DNA of 64,000 nucleotides from Zongyangia gallinarum (lineage in GTDB: Bacteria > Bacillota > Clostridia > Oscillospirales > Ruminococcaceae). The notes below the pieces were generated by a model that made no database searches, was not told the DNA's origin, and saw nothing but the letters and a program-made list of their open reading frames with translations. Positions 24,626-33,331 of this stretch are shown in pieces (within the stretch, counting starts at the first letter, position 1; every line of letters begins with the position of its first letter). The stretch is from contig CAJFQY010000003.1 in the NCBI GenBank assembly GCA_904419315.1, forward strand, positions 1 to 64,000, in the 5' to 3' direction. A program made the translations under genes and the position numbers.

Positions 24626-25558
24626 TTAATTCAGCCCCTTCTTTAAATTTTCGGCGTTTTGCTCCATGAGGGATAGATAGGTCACCCCATTGTCAAAATC
24701 CTGTTTGGAAACGTTGTGGCAGGAGTGGAGCAGCAGCATTTCGCAGCCGGTTTCCTCACTGATGGATCTGGCCACCTTGGGGTCGGTCAGCTCCTCGTAA
24801 AACACCACCGGGATATGCTCCTCCCGGATGATGTCGATCATTTGGGCAATGGTCTTCGCGCTGGGCTCCCCTTCATGGGAACAGGAGGCAAAGGCGGCCA
24901 CATAGGTAAGCCCATACCGCTCAGCAAAATAATGGAAGGCAAAGCGTCCGGCAAAAACAATCTCTTTGCGGGATGCCTCGCTTATGATGGTGGAAAATTT
25001 CTCATCCAGCTCTTGGAGCTGTTTTTGATAAGTTTCCTCCCGTTGGCGGTAGATTCCTTCCCCCTCCGGATCCTCCTCGCACAGGGCGTCAGCGATATTG
25101 GCGACCATCTGCTGGGCCAAAACCGGACTGGTCCAGATGTGAGGGTCATAGGCATGGTCGTGCCCATCTCCGTCCTCGTCCTCTTCATGAGAGGCATCCA
25201 GTTGGATTCCTTGGGAAGCATCCACCACCGTGACATCGTCACTTGTCAGGCCCTCAATGATCTGTTCCGCCCAGGGCTCCATATACTGGCCGGTATAGAT
25301 AAAGAGATCCGCCTCATTGATTTTAATCATATCCGCCGGCGTGGGCTCATAGGAATGGCTCTCTACGCCAGGGGGCAGAAGCAGGGTGATTTCCGCCCTG
25401 TCCCCGCATAGCTGGCGGGCAAAATCATATTGTGGAAATAGGGTGGTAACAATCTGCAGCTTTGCGTCATCCTCCTTGGAGGGCAGATCGCCGCAGCCGG
25501 ATATGAGCCCAGCTGTAAGGCAAAGGCACAGCAGCAAGGCAATGATTCTAAACTTCAT
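24626..25558 (-). CDS. znuA: Zinc-binding lipoprotein of the ABC importer
   Basis: A 310-residue cluster A-I metal-binding lipoprotein. The lipobox LISGC gives a lipidated Cys at about 22. Metal-ligand candidates are H in GVESHSYEPTP near 72, H in DPHIWTSP near 144, H in FHYFAERYG near 208 and the Asp/Glu near 280. An acidic, His-containing loop (HEEDEDGDGHDHAYD, about 126-140) precedes the second ligand, a feature of zinc rather than manganese binders. GGAG stands 7 nt before the ATG. The start overlaps the zur gene by 11 bp. It captures zinc at the outer membrane face and delivers it to ZnuB. Confidence 0.93.
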   Translation of the reverse strand: MKFRIIALLLCLCLTAGLISGCGDLPSKEDDAKLQIVTTLFPQYDFARQLCGDRAEITLLLPPGVESHSYEPTPADMIKINEADLFIYTGQYMEPWAEQIIEGLTSDDVTVVDASQGIQLDASHEEDEDGDGHDHAYDPHIWTSPVLAQQMVANIADALCEEDPEGEGIYRQREETYQKQLQELDEKFSTIISEASRKEIVFAGRFAFHYFAERYGLTYVAAFASCSHEGEPSAKTIAQMIDIIREEHIPVVFYEELTDPKVARSISEETGCEMLLLHSCHNVSKQDFDNGVTYLSLMEQNAENLKKGLN

Positions 25559-25982
25559 CCCGGTTCTCCTTTTCCCCTGTCTCCCTGCACTGCTCGCACA
25601 GACCGTAGAGCACCGTCTTGCGGCTGTCGATCTGGAACTGATGCTGCTGCAGGATATGGGCGTGCACCTGATCTAAAAAGCTGCATTCTACATGGAGTAG
25701 CGCACCGCATCTGACGCATTTGAGATGATAGTGCTTACAGCAGTTCTCGTCTCCGCCAGCCAGCTGGAAGCAGGCCCCCGCTCCTTCTTCCAAAAAGTAT
25801 TTGCGGACCTTCCCCTCTTCCACCAGCTTTTCCAGATAGCGGTAGACTGTGGATTTTCCCACGCCGTTACCCTGGCTTTTCAGATAGTCTACCACATCGT
25901 CCACCATCACATGGCGGTCTTTATTCTCCTGCAAAAAATTCCATATACTTTCCCGTTGCCGGGTCCGATAGCTTATATTCAT
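25548..25982 (-). CDS. zur: Fur-family regulator, probable zinc repressor Zur
   Basis: A 144-residue Fur-family repressor. A winged helix covers residues 1-75 (VDDVVDYLKSQ, GVGKSTVYRYLEKL), followed by a dimerisation domain with H-x-H (KHYHLKC) and two CxxC pairs (CVRC, CEQC) for the structural zinc. ATG 25982 is chosen although the GGGAGG site is 15 nt away. An upstream in-frame ATG at 26030 would put the predicted operator inside the coding region. It heads the operon with znuA, znuC and znuB, so it very likely represses zinc uptake and itself when zinc is plentiful. Fur or PerR identity is less likely because no iron or peroxide genes are near. Confidence 0.88.
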   Translation of the reverse strand: MNISYRTRQRESIWNFLQENKDRHVMVDDVVDYLKSQGNGVGKSTVYRYLEKLVEEGKVRKYFLEEGAGACFQLAGGDENCCKHYHLKCVRCGALLHVECSFLDQVHAHILQQHQFQIDSRKTVLYGLCEQCRETGEKENRDEV

Positions 25983-26008
25983 GACAGCTGTCCATATCCT
26001 CCCGAATA

Positions 26009-26023
26009 TGAAAATGATTTTCA
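26009..26023. promoter_or_regulatory. Fur-family (Zur) operator
   Basis: TGAAAATGATTTTCA is a perfect 7-1-7 palindrome, matching the Fur-family box TGATAATNATTATCA except for one symmetric pair. It lies just downstream of the predicted transcription start of the zur operon, where a bound repressor would block RNA polymerase. Confidence 0.75.
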
Positions 26024-26030
26024 ATTTCAT

Positions 26031-26059
26031 ATTTTATTTCTTTTCCCCATTTTTGTCAA
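26031..26059 (-). promoter_or_regulatory. Promoter of the zur-znuACB operon
   Basis: Reading leftward, TTGACA (26054-26059), 17 bp, TAAAAT (26031-26036). The start of transcription would be near 26024, directly abutting the palindromic operator. Confidence 0.82.
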
Positions 26060-26072
26060 CCGCATCCCTATG

Positions 26073-26105
26073 AAAAGAGGAGACGGAAAACCGTCTCCTC
26101 TTTTT
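26073..26105. terminator. Terminator after the EndoQ-helicase gene
   Basis: A perfect 14-bp stem (26073-26086 with 26091-26104) and AAAA loop, with a U-tract on either strand. It overlaps the stop codon of the helicase gene and separates it from the zur promoter. Confidence 0.9.
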
Positions 26106-29100
26106 AGAAAAAGCTCAGCTGCTTCATAGCGGGCTGTCGTTTTGCCCCATCCTTTTCCCTTTGGAGCAGCTTTCCAGGAATAGAATTCAAAAATGCCGAA
26201 GGCTCCCGGTAGGTTATCAGGACCAGTTCCTCTTTGGCCCGTGTCATCCCCACATAAAACAGACGCCGCTCCTCCTCCATGTCCACCGGGTGCCGCGGGG
26301 ACTCTAGGGGAATGCTTCCCTTTTTCACGCCGCTTAAAAACACCACGGGAAATTCCAATCCCTTGGCGCCGTGGAGGGTCATCAGCCACACCGCGCCGCT
26401 GTGATAGGTCTTAACAGGGCTGCGGCGCAAATCCCCTTCTGAACCCAGGGCCAGATTTTCCAGAAAAGCCGCCATTGTCTTATCAAACACCGCCATGTTT
26501 TGCAGCTTTTCCACCGGCTTTTTCCCTTCCAGACCGCATTCTTCCGCCAGGGCCTCAATGAGCTTGCGGGGATTGTCCTTCTTCACCCGAGGCGTAAAAT
26601 CCTGGGCCAGCCGGCCCCATTCCCGCAGAAGGCCGGTATTTTCAAATTGGCTGAGTATCTGCGTCACCTTCTCCGCCGTATCCTGTCCTTCCAGGAGGGA
26701 CCAGGCTTCGCCTACACTGCGGCACAAATCCTCCGGGCAATGCCAGAGAAGCCCCAGGCATCCCCTGAGGGAAAGCACATCCCGCGGCTGGGTCAGCCAC
26801 CGGAAAAAGCAGAGGATGCCCCGGACACCTTCCTCCTCCAGGAAGTCCTCCCGGCCATGGACAATATAGGGGATGCCCTCATGGCGCAGACAGCTTTCCA
26901 GCACCCGGGACTGATGATGGGTCCGGTATAAAATGGCGATGTCCGAGAAGGAGCGTGTTCCCTCCCCTTCACCTTCCGACAGAAGAGCTCCGGCGTCCAG
27001 CATATCCACGCCGCCCACCATCCGGCCGATCTCCTTGGCGATGAAGATGCCCTCTGACAGCTCGCTTTCAGAGGTGACCAGACGCACCCGCTTCTCCCCA
27101 GCGCCATGGGCCTGGAGCAGCCGGGGCTCACCCCCGTTTTCCTCAATGACCGCCAGTGCGCTTTGGAGAATCTGCGGAGTGCTGCGGTAATTGATCCGCA
27201 GCCGGATGGTACGCAGACCGCTCATGTCTTCCTGCAGCCGTTCAAAGCAGTGGGCATCTGAGCCCCGGAACCCGTAGATGGACTGATCCGGGTCGCCGAT
27301 GACAAACAGTCCCTTTCTCCCCTGGCTCCACCGCCGGATCAGCTGATACTGGACAGGAGCGATATCCTGAAACTCGTCCACCAGCAAATAGTCAAAGCCT
27401 TTCCCCTTTTCCTCCGCCAGCTTCAGCCCCGCCAGGAGCAGGTCATCAAAATCCAGGGCGCCGGCTTCCTCCAAAAGCTGCTGATAGCGGGCAAATGCTT
27501 CCTCGCTGAAAGCCTCCTCCCCTTGGACTCCGTTTTTCTTTCGGGATACCTCCTGCAAAAAAGCGGAGGGCTTTAGCTTCAGGTCCATCTCCTGGATGAC
27601 CTGGGCAGCTGTCTCCAGGGCCGCAGGAGTATCCAGCAAAGCGGCCCCCTTTTTCCCCAGCATCTTGAGACAGATGGAATGAAAGGTGCCAATGGTCATC
27701 GCTTTGACCCTTTTTTTATCGTCAAATTGGGCTTCCAGCCGCTGCCGCATCTCTTCGGCGGCCTGATTGGTGAAGGTCACCGCCCCGATCTGTTCCGGGT
27801 GCACCCCCATTTGTTCCACCAAATAGGCGATGCGGGTAATGAGGGTCTTTGTCTTGCCCGTCCCTGGCCCTGCGATGACTGCCACGGTAGGCTCTGTAGC
27901 AGTCACCGCCTGTCTCTGCTCCTCATTAAGCCCGGAGAGCAGGTCTTCGGATGCATTTTCATCCTTTTCTACAGACGGTGCTGTTTTCTTTTCCCTTTGT
28001 GAAGCCGAAACCCGGGACCGGGTCCTTTTCAGGTTTTTTTCCTCCTTGCCGAACAAGGAGGTCTGCCCGGCCAGCATGTCCATCTCGTCGGGGCTGAGCA
28101 GGGTAATTTTGCCGTATTCCCCATCAAAGCCAGGGCTGCGCTCCACCTGCCCAGCCCGCAGCCGCCGGATACCTTCGGCCACACCCTTTCCAGCGGCCCG
28201 CTCGATATCCTCTATAGGCGCCTTCCGCAGGATGTAAAACTCATCTCCTAAAGTATGAAGCATCTGCTCATAGCGGGCCGCCGTCTTCTTGCTGGCGGCG
28301 GATACCCCGGTGCAGGCGGCGATAACCTCAGGCAGGGGAACCAGGCTTTCAAAAGGCTTGGCGCCTTTCGGCCGGTAGCCATTCTCCCGGTCGGAAAGCT
28401 GGTCCACCCGATGCTGTACGCCTATGGTCAGCTTTTTCCCGCAGACAGGGCATCTGCCCTCATATTGATCGGTCTGGGACGGTTCCAGGCAAACGCCGCA
28501 GTTGCGATGGCCGTCCCAGTGATATTTTCCCTCCTCCGGGAAAAATTCCAAGGTGCCGGCAAACCCCTCCCCGGTCTGGATGGCATGGGAAAGGGCGGGA
28601 TAGGACAAGGGGCCCTCCAAAAGATTCGCCTCCCTTCCCAGCTTTTGCGGGGAATGGGCGTCGGAGTTGGAGACCAATGTATAGCCGTCCAGGGCCGAAA
28701 TCTGCCAGTTCATAGGCGGGTCGGAGGAAAGTCCCGTCTCTAAGGCATGGATATAGGGGGTCAGGTCCTCAAAACATTCTTCTATGGTGTCAAATCCAGA
28801 AAATGCGCCAAACAGGGAGAAATGAGGGGTCCAGATATGGGCGGGGATGAACACAGCCTCTGGGCAGGACTCCAGGGTAATTTCCAACAAATCCCGGCTG
28901 TCCAGCCCCAGGATAGGCCGTCCATCGGAGTGGATATTGCCGATGGCTTCCAGTTTGTGGGCGAGGGTATCCGCCGCCTCCAGGCTGGGGAGCAGGATGA
29001 CGTTATGAACCTTGCGCACCTTGCCATTCTTCTTATAAATAGAGCTAATCTCCCCCGAAAGGACAAAGCGGGGCTGACGCGGCTCTCCGGCCACACCGGC

Positions 29101-29319
29101 CGGTTGTTGGCACAGTTCATCCCGCAGGCGGTAAAGTCCCTCTTCGGCGGGGATCAATTTTTCCTCCAGCTCTTTTCTCCATGCCGGATGGGTAAAATCC
29201 CCGGTGCCCAGAAGGTCAATTCCCTTCCGCCGGGCCCAAAAGTCCAGTTGCTCCGGCACACAGTCCCGGCTGGTGGCCCTGGAGTATTTGGAATGGATAT
29301 GTAAATCGGCAATATACAT
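26104..29319 (-). CDS. Fusion of PHP-type endonuclease Q and UvrD/Rep helicase
   Basis: A 1071-residue two-part protein. Residues 1-410 resemble endonuclease Q: PHP motif DLHIHSKYS, GTGDFTHP, and a four-Cys zinc site (CGVC and CPVC near 278-300). The second half, from about 465, is a superfamily 1A helicase: Walker A AGPGTGKT, VDEFQDI, GDPDQSIYGFRG, LHGAKGLEF and YVGMTRAKEEL. EndoQ nicks DNA 5' of deaminated bases such as hypoxanthine and uracil, so the fusion could nick and then unwind damaged DNA. A charged linker (about 420-465) joins the halves. The start has GAGGGTG upstream. Both active centres look intact. It stands alone between the lipase and the zinc operon. Confidence 0.9.
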   Translation of the reverse strand: MYIADLHIHSKYSRATSRDCVPEQLDFWARRKGIDLLGTGDFTHPAWRKELEEKLIPAEEGLYRLRDELCQQPAGVAGEPRQPRFVLSGEISSIYKKNGKVRKVHNVILLPSLEAADTLAHKLEAIGNIHSDGRPILGLDSRDLLEITLESCPEAVFIPAHIWTPHFSLFGAFSGFDTIEECFEDLTPYIHALETGLSSDPPMNWQISALDGYTLVSNSDAHSPQKLGREANLLEGPLSYPALSHAIQTGEGFAGTLEFFPEEGKYHWDGHRNCGVCLEPSQTDQYEGRCPVCGKKLTIGVQHRVDQLSDRENGYRPKGAKPFESLVPLPEVIAACTGVSAASKKTAARYEQMLHTLGDEFYILRKAPIEDIERAAGKGVAEGIRRLRAGQVERSPGFDGEYGKITLLSPDEMDMLAGQTSLFGKEEKNLKRTRSRVSASQREKKTAPSVEKDENASEDLLSGLNEEQRQAVTATEPTVAVIAGPGTGKTKTLITRIAYLVEQMGVHPEQIGAVTFTNQAAEEMRQRLEAQFDDKKRVKAMTIGTFHSICLKMLGKKGAALLDTPAALETAAQVIQEMDLKLKPSAFLQEVSRKKNGVQGEEAFSEEAFARYQQLLEEAGALDFDDLLLAGLKLAEEKGKGFDYLLVDEFQDIAPVQYQLIRRWSQGRKGLFVIGDPDQSIYGFRGSDAHCFERLQEDMSGLRTIRLRINYRSTPQILQSALAVIEENGGEPRLLQAHGAGEKRVRLVTSESELSEGIFIAKEIGRMVGGVDMLDAGALLSEGEGEGTRSFSDIAILYRTHHQSRVLESCLRHEGIPYIVHGREDFLEEEGVRGILCFFRWLTQPRDVLSLRGCLGLLWHCPEDLCRSVGEAWSLLEGQDTAEKVTQILSQFENTGLLREWGRLAQDFTPRVKKDNPRKLIEALAEECGLEGKKPVEKLQNMAVFDKTMAAFLENLALGSEGDLRRSPVKTYHSGAVWLMTLHGAKGLEFPVVFLSGVKKGSIPLESPRHPVDMEEERRLFYVGMTRAKEELVLITYREPSAFLNSIPGKLLQREKDGAKRQPAMKQLSFF

Positions 29320-29387
29320 CCGCTGTCACCCTCATTCTTAAAGTCAGCCTTATTATATCCTGTTTTTTATGACGGCGCAATAAAACC

Positions 29388-30065
29388 CTAACCCAGCATT
29401 CTTTGCAGCAGGGAGCCGTAATAGTCCTGAATCCGGTGCTGCCGCAAGGAGTATACGCCCCAGATGCGGGGAGGCCCCACATGGATGCATCCTCCCACAT
29501 GGCGGTATCCCATAAAGGCAAAGGGAATCTTGGTGACAATGTCGTTGCCGTTGACCACACGGATGGCCTTGAACACCCGTTTGTCAAAGGACCTTTGGAA
29601 AGCCTGGTTTCCCACCCGGGGGCAGCCGAAGGTGATGACCTGGATGTCCTTATGAGGGAAGCAGTACTGCAGGTCCACCGCGCACAGGATGGCCAGAGCA
29701 GCGCCAAAGGAATGCCCGCAGATGCAGATGTGAATCAACTCTTGCGAAACCTGGCCGTGGATTCTCTCTCGGACCGCCGGGCTTTTATAGACCCTCAAAA
29801 AGCCTTCATGAACCCGGACTTTTGTATCCTGGTTATCATAGGGGATGGTCTTTTTCCCGAAGGAAAAATCCGACTCCCAGTCCTTGGGGGAATCGGAACC
29901 TCGAAAGCTGATGGAGAGGCGTCTTTCCTTTTTTCGCAGATAGCATTGGACCCCGGAAGGGCAGTCGTCGATGACAATGAGTTTCTCCCCCGGCTCACAG
30001 GGCTGGATATCCCCATAGGAGAGGGCGGAAAACTCCAGGGCATTGAGTATATCTTCTCTGTTCAT
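29388..30065 (-). CDS. Class 3 lipase family alpha/beta hydrolase
   Basis: A 225-residue protein of the Lipase_3 family. The nucleophile S119 is in CGHSFGAAL, with D175 (GNDIVTKIP) and H210 (QHRIQDYY) completing the triad. Other family marks are RGSDSPKDWESDF and TFGCPRVGNQAF. ATG 30065 is chosen, with GGGGAGG 8 nt upstream; an ATG three codons earlier is too close to that site. No signal peptide or membrane helix is seen, so a cytoplasmic esterase or lipase is expected. The natural substrate is unknown. It lies 68 bp downstream of nothing on its own strand and upstream of the helicase gene, so it may be its operon partner. Confidence 0.85.
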   Translation of the reverse strand: MNREDILNALEFSALSYGDIQPCEPGEKLIVIDDCPSGVQCYLRKKERRLSISFRGSDSPKDWESDFSFGKKTIPYDNQDTKVRVHEGFLRVYKSPAVRERIHGQVSQELIHICICGHSFGAALAILCAVDLQYCFPHKDIQVITFGCPRVGNQAFQRSFDKRVFKAIRVVNGNDIVTKIPFAFMGYRHVGGCIHVGPPRIWGVYSLRQHRIQDYYGSLLQRMLG

Positions 30066-30124
30066 GGCATTCACCTCCCCTTAGTCTATGAAAGGGTCAT
30101 GGAATGAGAGACAATCAACACGTC

Positions 30125-30154
30125 TTGACACAAGGGAAAAACAGATGTTATACT
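30125..30154 (+). promoter_or_regulatory. Promoter of the ZTP riboswitch-pflBA operon
   Basis: TTGACA (30125-30130), 18 bp, TATACT (30149-30154). Transcription should begin near 30161, just before the riboswitch. Confidence 0.82.
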
Positions 30155-30167
30155 AAGGGCAAATCAA

Positions 30168-30243
30168 GGGATTTTCATTACTGACGGATCAGTGGGCTTA
30201 CCACAAGGGAATGAAAATCTGTCACATGCCGACCGTCTGGGCA
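30168..30243 (+). ncRNA. ZTP (pfl-motif) riboswitch
   Basis: The aptamer is recognised by its conserved parts. A P1 stem (GATTTTCATT 30170-30179 with AATGAAAATC 30210-30219) encloses CTGACGGA and the P2 hairpin GTGGGCTTACCAC with AAGGGA. It is followed by the P3 element GCCGACCGTCTGGGC (30228-30242). ZTP riboswitches sense ZMP/ZTP, which build up when 10-formyl-tetrahydrofolate runs short, and turn genes on. Here the controlled genes make formate, the source of the one-carbon unit. Confidence 0.88.
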
Positions 30244-30268
30244 ACATCGCAAGGATGTTGCCCTTTTT
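30239..30268 (+). terminator. Riboswitch expression-platform terminator
   Basis: GGGCAACATC pairs perfectly with GATGTTGCCC around a 5-nt loop and is followed by TTTTT. The GGGC at its base is also the 3' part of the aptamer core, so ligand binding should block terminator formation and allow read-through to pflB. Confidence 0.88.
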
Positions 30269-30338
30269 CATTGTCTGCGCTGCGAAAAAGGGCCGCATCC
30301 GGCGGTGGCGAGTGAATCAGAACAGGGAGGAAACTGAT

Positions 30339-32570
30339 ATGGCTACACCTTGGGAAGGCTTTGTGCCTGGCAGATGGCAGGAAAAGATTGACGTCCGGGA
30401 TTTTATCCAGATAAACTACACCCCTTACACCGGAAATGAGGACTTTTTGGCTCCCGCTACAGAACGGACCAAGAGGCTGATGCACAAACTGCAAAATCTC
30501 ATGTCCTTGGAGCAGGAGTTTGGCGGGGTGCTGGATATCGATACCCAGACCGTCACTTCCCTGCTTAACTACAAACCGGGATACCTGGACAAAAATGAAG
30601 AAATCATTGTAGGACTGCAAACCGACCGCCCCCTCAAACGGGGAGTCAATCCCTTCGGCGGCCTCAAAATGACCCGCAACGCCTGCAAAGCCTATGGATA
30701 CGAGCTCTCCCGGAAGGTAGAGGATGAATTTCTTTACCGCACCACCCACAACGATGGGGTATTCCGGGTCTATAATGAGGAAACCAGAGCCGCCCGTCAC
30801 TGCGGCCTGATCACCGGGCTTCCCGACGCCTACGGGCGGGGCCGGATCATCGGCGACTACCGCCGGGTCGCCCTCTATGGCATTGACAGGCTCATCCAGG
30901 AGAAGCAGCGGGACAAACACGATCTGGGGCTGGAGGATATGGATGTGGAGCACATCCGCCAGCTGGAGGAACTCTATCAGCAGATCAATTTTCTGGGAAA
31001 GCTCAAGGAGATGGCGGCCATGTACGGCTATGACATCTCAAGGCCGGCCACCACGGCCAAGGAAGCGGTTCAGTGGCTCTATTTCGGCTATCTGGGCGCC
31101 ATTAAGGAACAAAACGGCGCGGCTATGAGCCTGGGCCGGACCTCCACCTTCTTGGATATCTATTTTGAACGGGATCTCAGAAATGGAGTGCTGGACGAGT
31201 CCGGTGCCCAGGAGATCATGGATGACTTTGTCATGAAGCTGCGGATGGCCCGCCACCTGCGCACTCCGGAATACAACGAGCTCTTTGCGGGGGATCCCAT
31301 GTGGATCACCGAAGCCATCGGCGGCATGGGAGAGGACGGCCGGCCCCTGGTGACCAAAAATTCCTACCGGGTGCTCCACACCCTTTACAACCTTGGCTCC
31401 TCCGCCGAGCCCAATCTGACGGTGCTTTGGTCTAAAGACCTGCCCGCTCCCTTCCAGCGCTACTGCGCCAAGGTCTCCTGTGACACCGACGCCATCCAGT
31501 ATGAAAACGACGACCTGATGCGCCCCCGCTTTGGCGACGACTATGCCATCGCCTGCTGTGTCTCCGCCATGCGGGTGGGCAAAGAGATGCAGTTTTTCGG
31601 CGCCCGGGCCAACCTGGCAAAGCTGCTGCTCATGGCGCTCAACGGTGGCCGGGACGAAAAGCAAGGGGTGCAAGTAGGGCCTGTCCATTCCCCTTATGAG
31701 GGCGAATATCTGGATTATGGCAAGGTGATGGAGCTTTTGGACTTTTACCGGCCCTGGCTTGCCCGGATGTACTGCAACACCATGAATATCATCCACTATA
31801 TGCACGATAAATACGCCTATGAAAAGACCCAAATGGCCCTTCATGATACCAAGGTCCATCGGTATATGGCCTTTGGCATCGCAGGGATGAGCGTCTTTGC
31901 CGACTCCCTCTCCGCCATCAAATACGCCCGTGTCCGCTGCATCCGGGATCCGGAAACAGGCCTCATCACCGACTTTGAGACGGTGGGGGATTATCCCGCC
32001 TTTGGCAACGACGACGACCGTGTGGATTCCATCGCCCGGGAGCAGGTAGAGCTATTTTATCGTGAACTGCAAAAAACGCCTCTTTACCGGGACGCGGAGC
32101 CTACCCTTTCCATCCTGACCATCACCTCCAATGTGGTTTACGGCAAAAAGACCGGCTCCACCCCCGATGGCCGCAAGGCGGGAGAACCCTTTGCTCCTGG
32201 CGCCAATCCCATGCACGGCCGGGAGAATAACGGAGCCCTGGCCGCTCTCAATTCGGTAGCCAAGCTCTCTTATGACGTCTGCCGGGATGGCATCTCCAAC
32301 ACCTTCTCCATTGTGCCCACTGCCCTTGGAAGGACGGAGGAAGAGCAATATCAGAACCTGGTTGTCATCTTAAACGGCTATTTTGCCCAGATGGCCCACC
32401 ATATCAATGTCAACGTCCTCAACCGGGAAACATTGATGGATGCCTATGAGCATCCTGACAAATATCCCAACCTGACCATCCGGGTTTCGGGATACGCCGT
32501 CAACTTCCACAAACTCAGCCGGGAACAGCAGCGGGAGGTCATCTCCCGCACCTTCCATGAGGTGCTTTAA
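30339..32570 (+). CDS. pflB: Pyruvate formate-lyase (formate C-acetyltransferase)
   Basis: A 743-residue glycyl-radical enzyme converting pyruvate and CoA to acetyl-CoA and formate in anaerobic cytoplasm. The active-site pair is C406-C407 (AIACCVSAM), and the radical site is G718 in RVSGYAV near the C terminus. The start MATPWEGF has AGGGAGG 8 nt upstream; longer forms starting inside the riboswitch are rejected. Length is close to E. coli PflB (759). The activase gene follows after 3 bp. The operon is controlled by a ZTP riboswitch and its terminator, linking formate production to folate one-carbon status. Confidence 0.96.
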   Translation: MATPWEGFVPGRWQEKIDVRDFIQINYTPYTGNEDFLAPATERTKRLMHKLQNLMSLEQEFGGVLDIDTQTVTSLLNYKPGYLDKNEEIIVGLQTDRPLKRGVNPFGGLKMTRNACKAYGYELSRKVEDEFLYRTTHNDGVFRVYNEETRAARHCGLITGLPDAYGRGRIIGDYRRVALYGIDRLIQEKQRDKHDLGLEDMDVEHIRQLEELYQQINFLGKLKEMAAMYGYDISRPATTAKEAVQWLYFGYLGAIKEQNGAAMSLGRTSTFLDIYFERDLRNGVLDESGAQEIMDDFVMKLRMARHLRTPEYNELFAGDPMWITEAIGGMGEDGRPLVTKNSYRVLHTLYNLGSSAEPNLTVLWSKDLPAPFQRYCAKVSCDTDAIQYENDDLMRPRFGDDYAIACCVSAMRVGKEMQFFGARANLAKLLLMALNGGRDEKQGVQVGPVHSPYEGEYLDYGKVMELLDFYRPWLARMYCNTMNIIHYMHDKYAYEKTQMALHDTKVHRYMAFGIAGMSVFADSLSAIKYARVRCIRDPETGLITDFETVGDYPAFGNDDDRVDSIAREQVELFYRELQKTPLYRDAEPTLSILTITSNVVYGKKTGSTPDGRKAGEPFAPGANPMHGRENNGALAALNSVAKLSYDVCRDGISNTFSIVPTALGRTEEEQYQNLVVILNGYFAQMAHHINVNVLNRETLMDAYEHPDKYPNLTIRVSGYAVNFHKLSREQQREVISRTFHEVL

Positions 32571-32573
32571 TCC

Positions 32574-33293
32574 ATGAAGGAGATTGAGCGCATCACCGGC
32601 CGCATTCATTCCTTTCAGTCCCTGGGAGCGGTGGATGGGCCAGGAATCCGGTATACTGTCTTTTTGCAAGGCTGCCCCCTGCGGTGTATCTACTGTCACA
32701 ACCCGGACACCTGGGACCCCGCCGCCGGGCAGGTTTGTACGGTGGAGGAGGTGGCCCAGCGGGTGCTGCGCTGCCGCCCCTATTTCGGGGAGCTGGGAGG
32801 CGTCACCGTTACAGGCGGTGAGCCCCTTCTTCAGCCGGACTTTGTGTCTGCGCTATTTCAGCGCCTGCAAAAGGAGGGGATCCACACCGTTTTGGATACC
32901 TCCGGCGCCATAGGCCTCGACCGGGCAGAACAGGTGCTGCAATATACGGATCTGGCCCTGGTAGACGTAAAATTTCTCTCGGACAAGGGGTATCGCGACC
33001 ATTGCGGGGGGGATTTTTCCAGAGTCAAGGAGTTTCTCGCCCTAACCCAAAGGCTCCAGGTTCCTATCTGGATCCGCCATGTGGTGGTGCCCGGCCTTAC
33101 CGACGCTCCCTCCCACATCAAGGCCCTGGCGGATTTTTGCAAACAATATCCCAACCTTGAGAAAATAGAGCTTCTCCCTTTTGAAAAGCTCTGCTTGGAA
33201 AAGTACAAGGCGATGGGGGTGCCCTTCCCTCTGGAAGACACCCCTGCCATGTCCCGGGAGGAACTGAACCGTCTTCAGAGGCTTTTAGGGTAA
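32574..33293 (+). CDS. pflA: Pyruvate formate-lyase activating enzyme
   Basis: A 239-residue radical SAM enzyme. The 4Fe-4S cluster ligands are C34, C38 and C41 in GCPLRCIYCHNPDTW, and the SAM-binding GGE motif appears as VTGGEPLLQ near residue 82. It uses S-adenosylmethionine to install the glycyl radical on PflB. The start codon lies 3 bp after the pflB stop, with GAGGT in the pflB end as ribosome binding site, so the two are translated together. Length matches the family. Confidence 0.96.
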   Translation: MKEIERITGRIHSFQSLGAVDGPGIRYTVFLQGCPLRCIYCHNPDTWDPAAGQVCTVEEVAQRVLRCRPYFGELGGVTVTGGEPLLQPDFVSALFQRLQKEGIHTVLDTSGAIGLDRAEQVLQYTDLALVDVKFLSDKGYRDHCGGDFSRVKEFLALTQRLQVPIWIRHVVVPGLTDAPSHIKALADFCKQYPNLEKIELLPFEKLCLEKYKAMGVPFPLEDTPAMSREELNRLQRLLG

Positions 33294-33331
33294 ATAAAAA
33301 ACAGCCATCCTCGGATGGCTGTTTTTTATTT
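33292..33331. terminator. Bidirectional terminator between pflA and the histidine kinase gene
   Basis: AAATAAAAAACAGCCATC pairs with GATGGCTGTTTTTTATTT across a very short loop. A and T tracts serve both convergent transcripts; it overlaps the kinase gene stop codon. Confidence 0.9.

Noticed and set aside
30192..30338. Extended N terminus of PflB starting in the riboswitch
   Set aside because: The extra codons overlap the aptamer and terminator and have no ribosome binding site; MATPWEGF has an excellent one.
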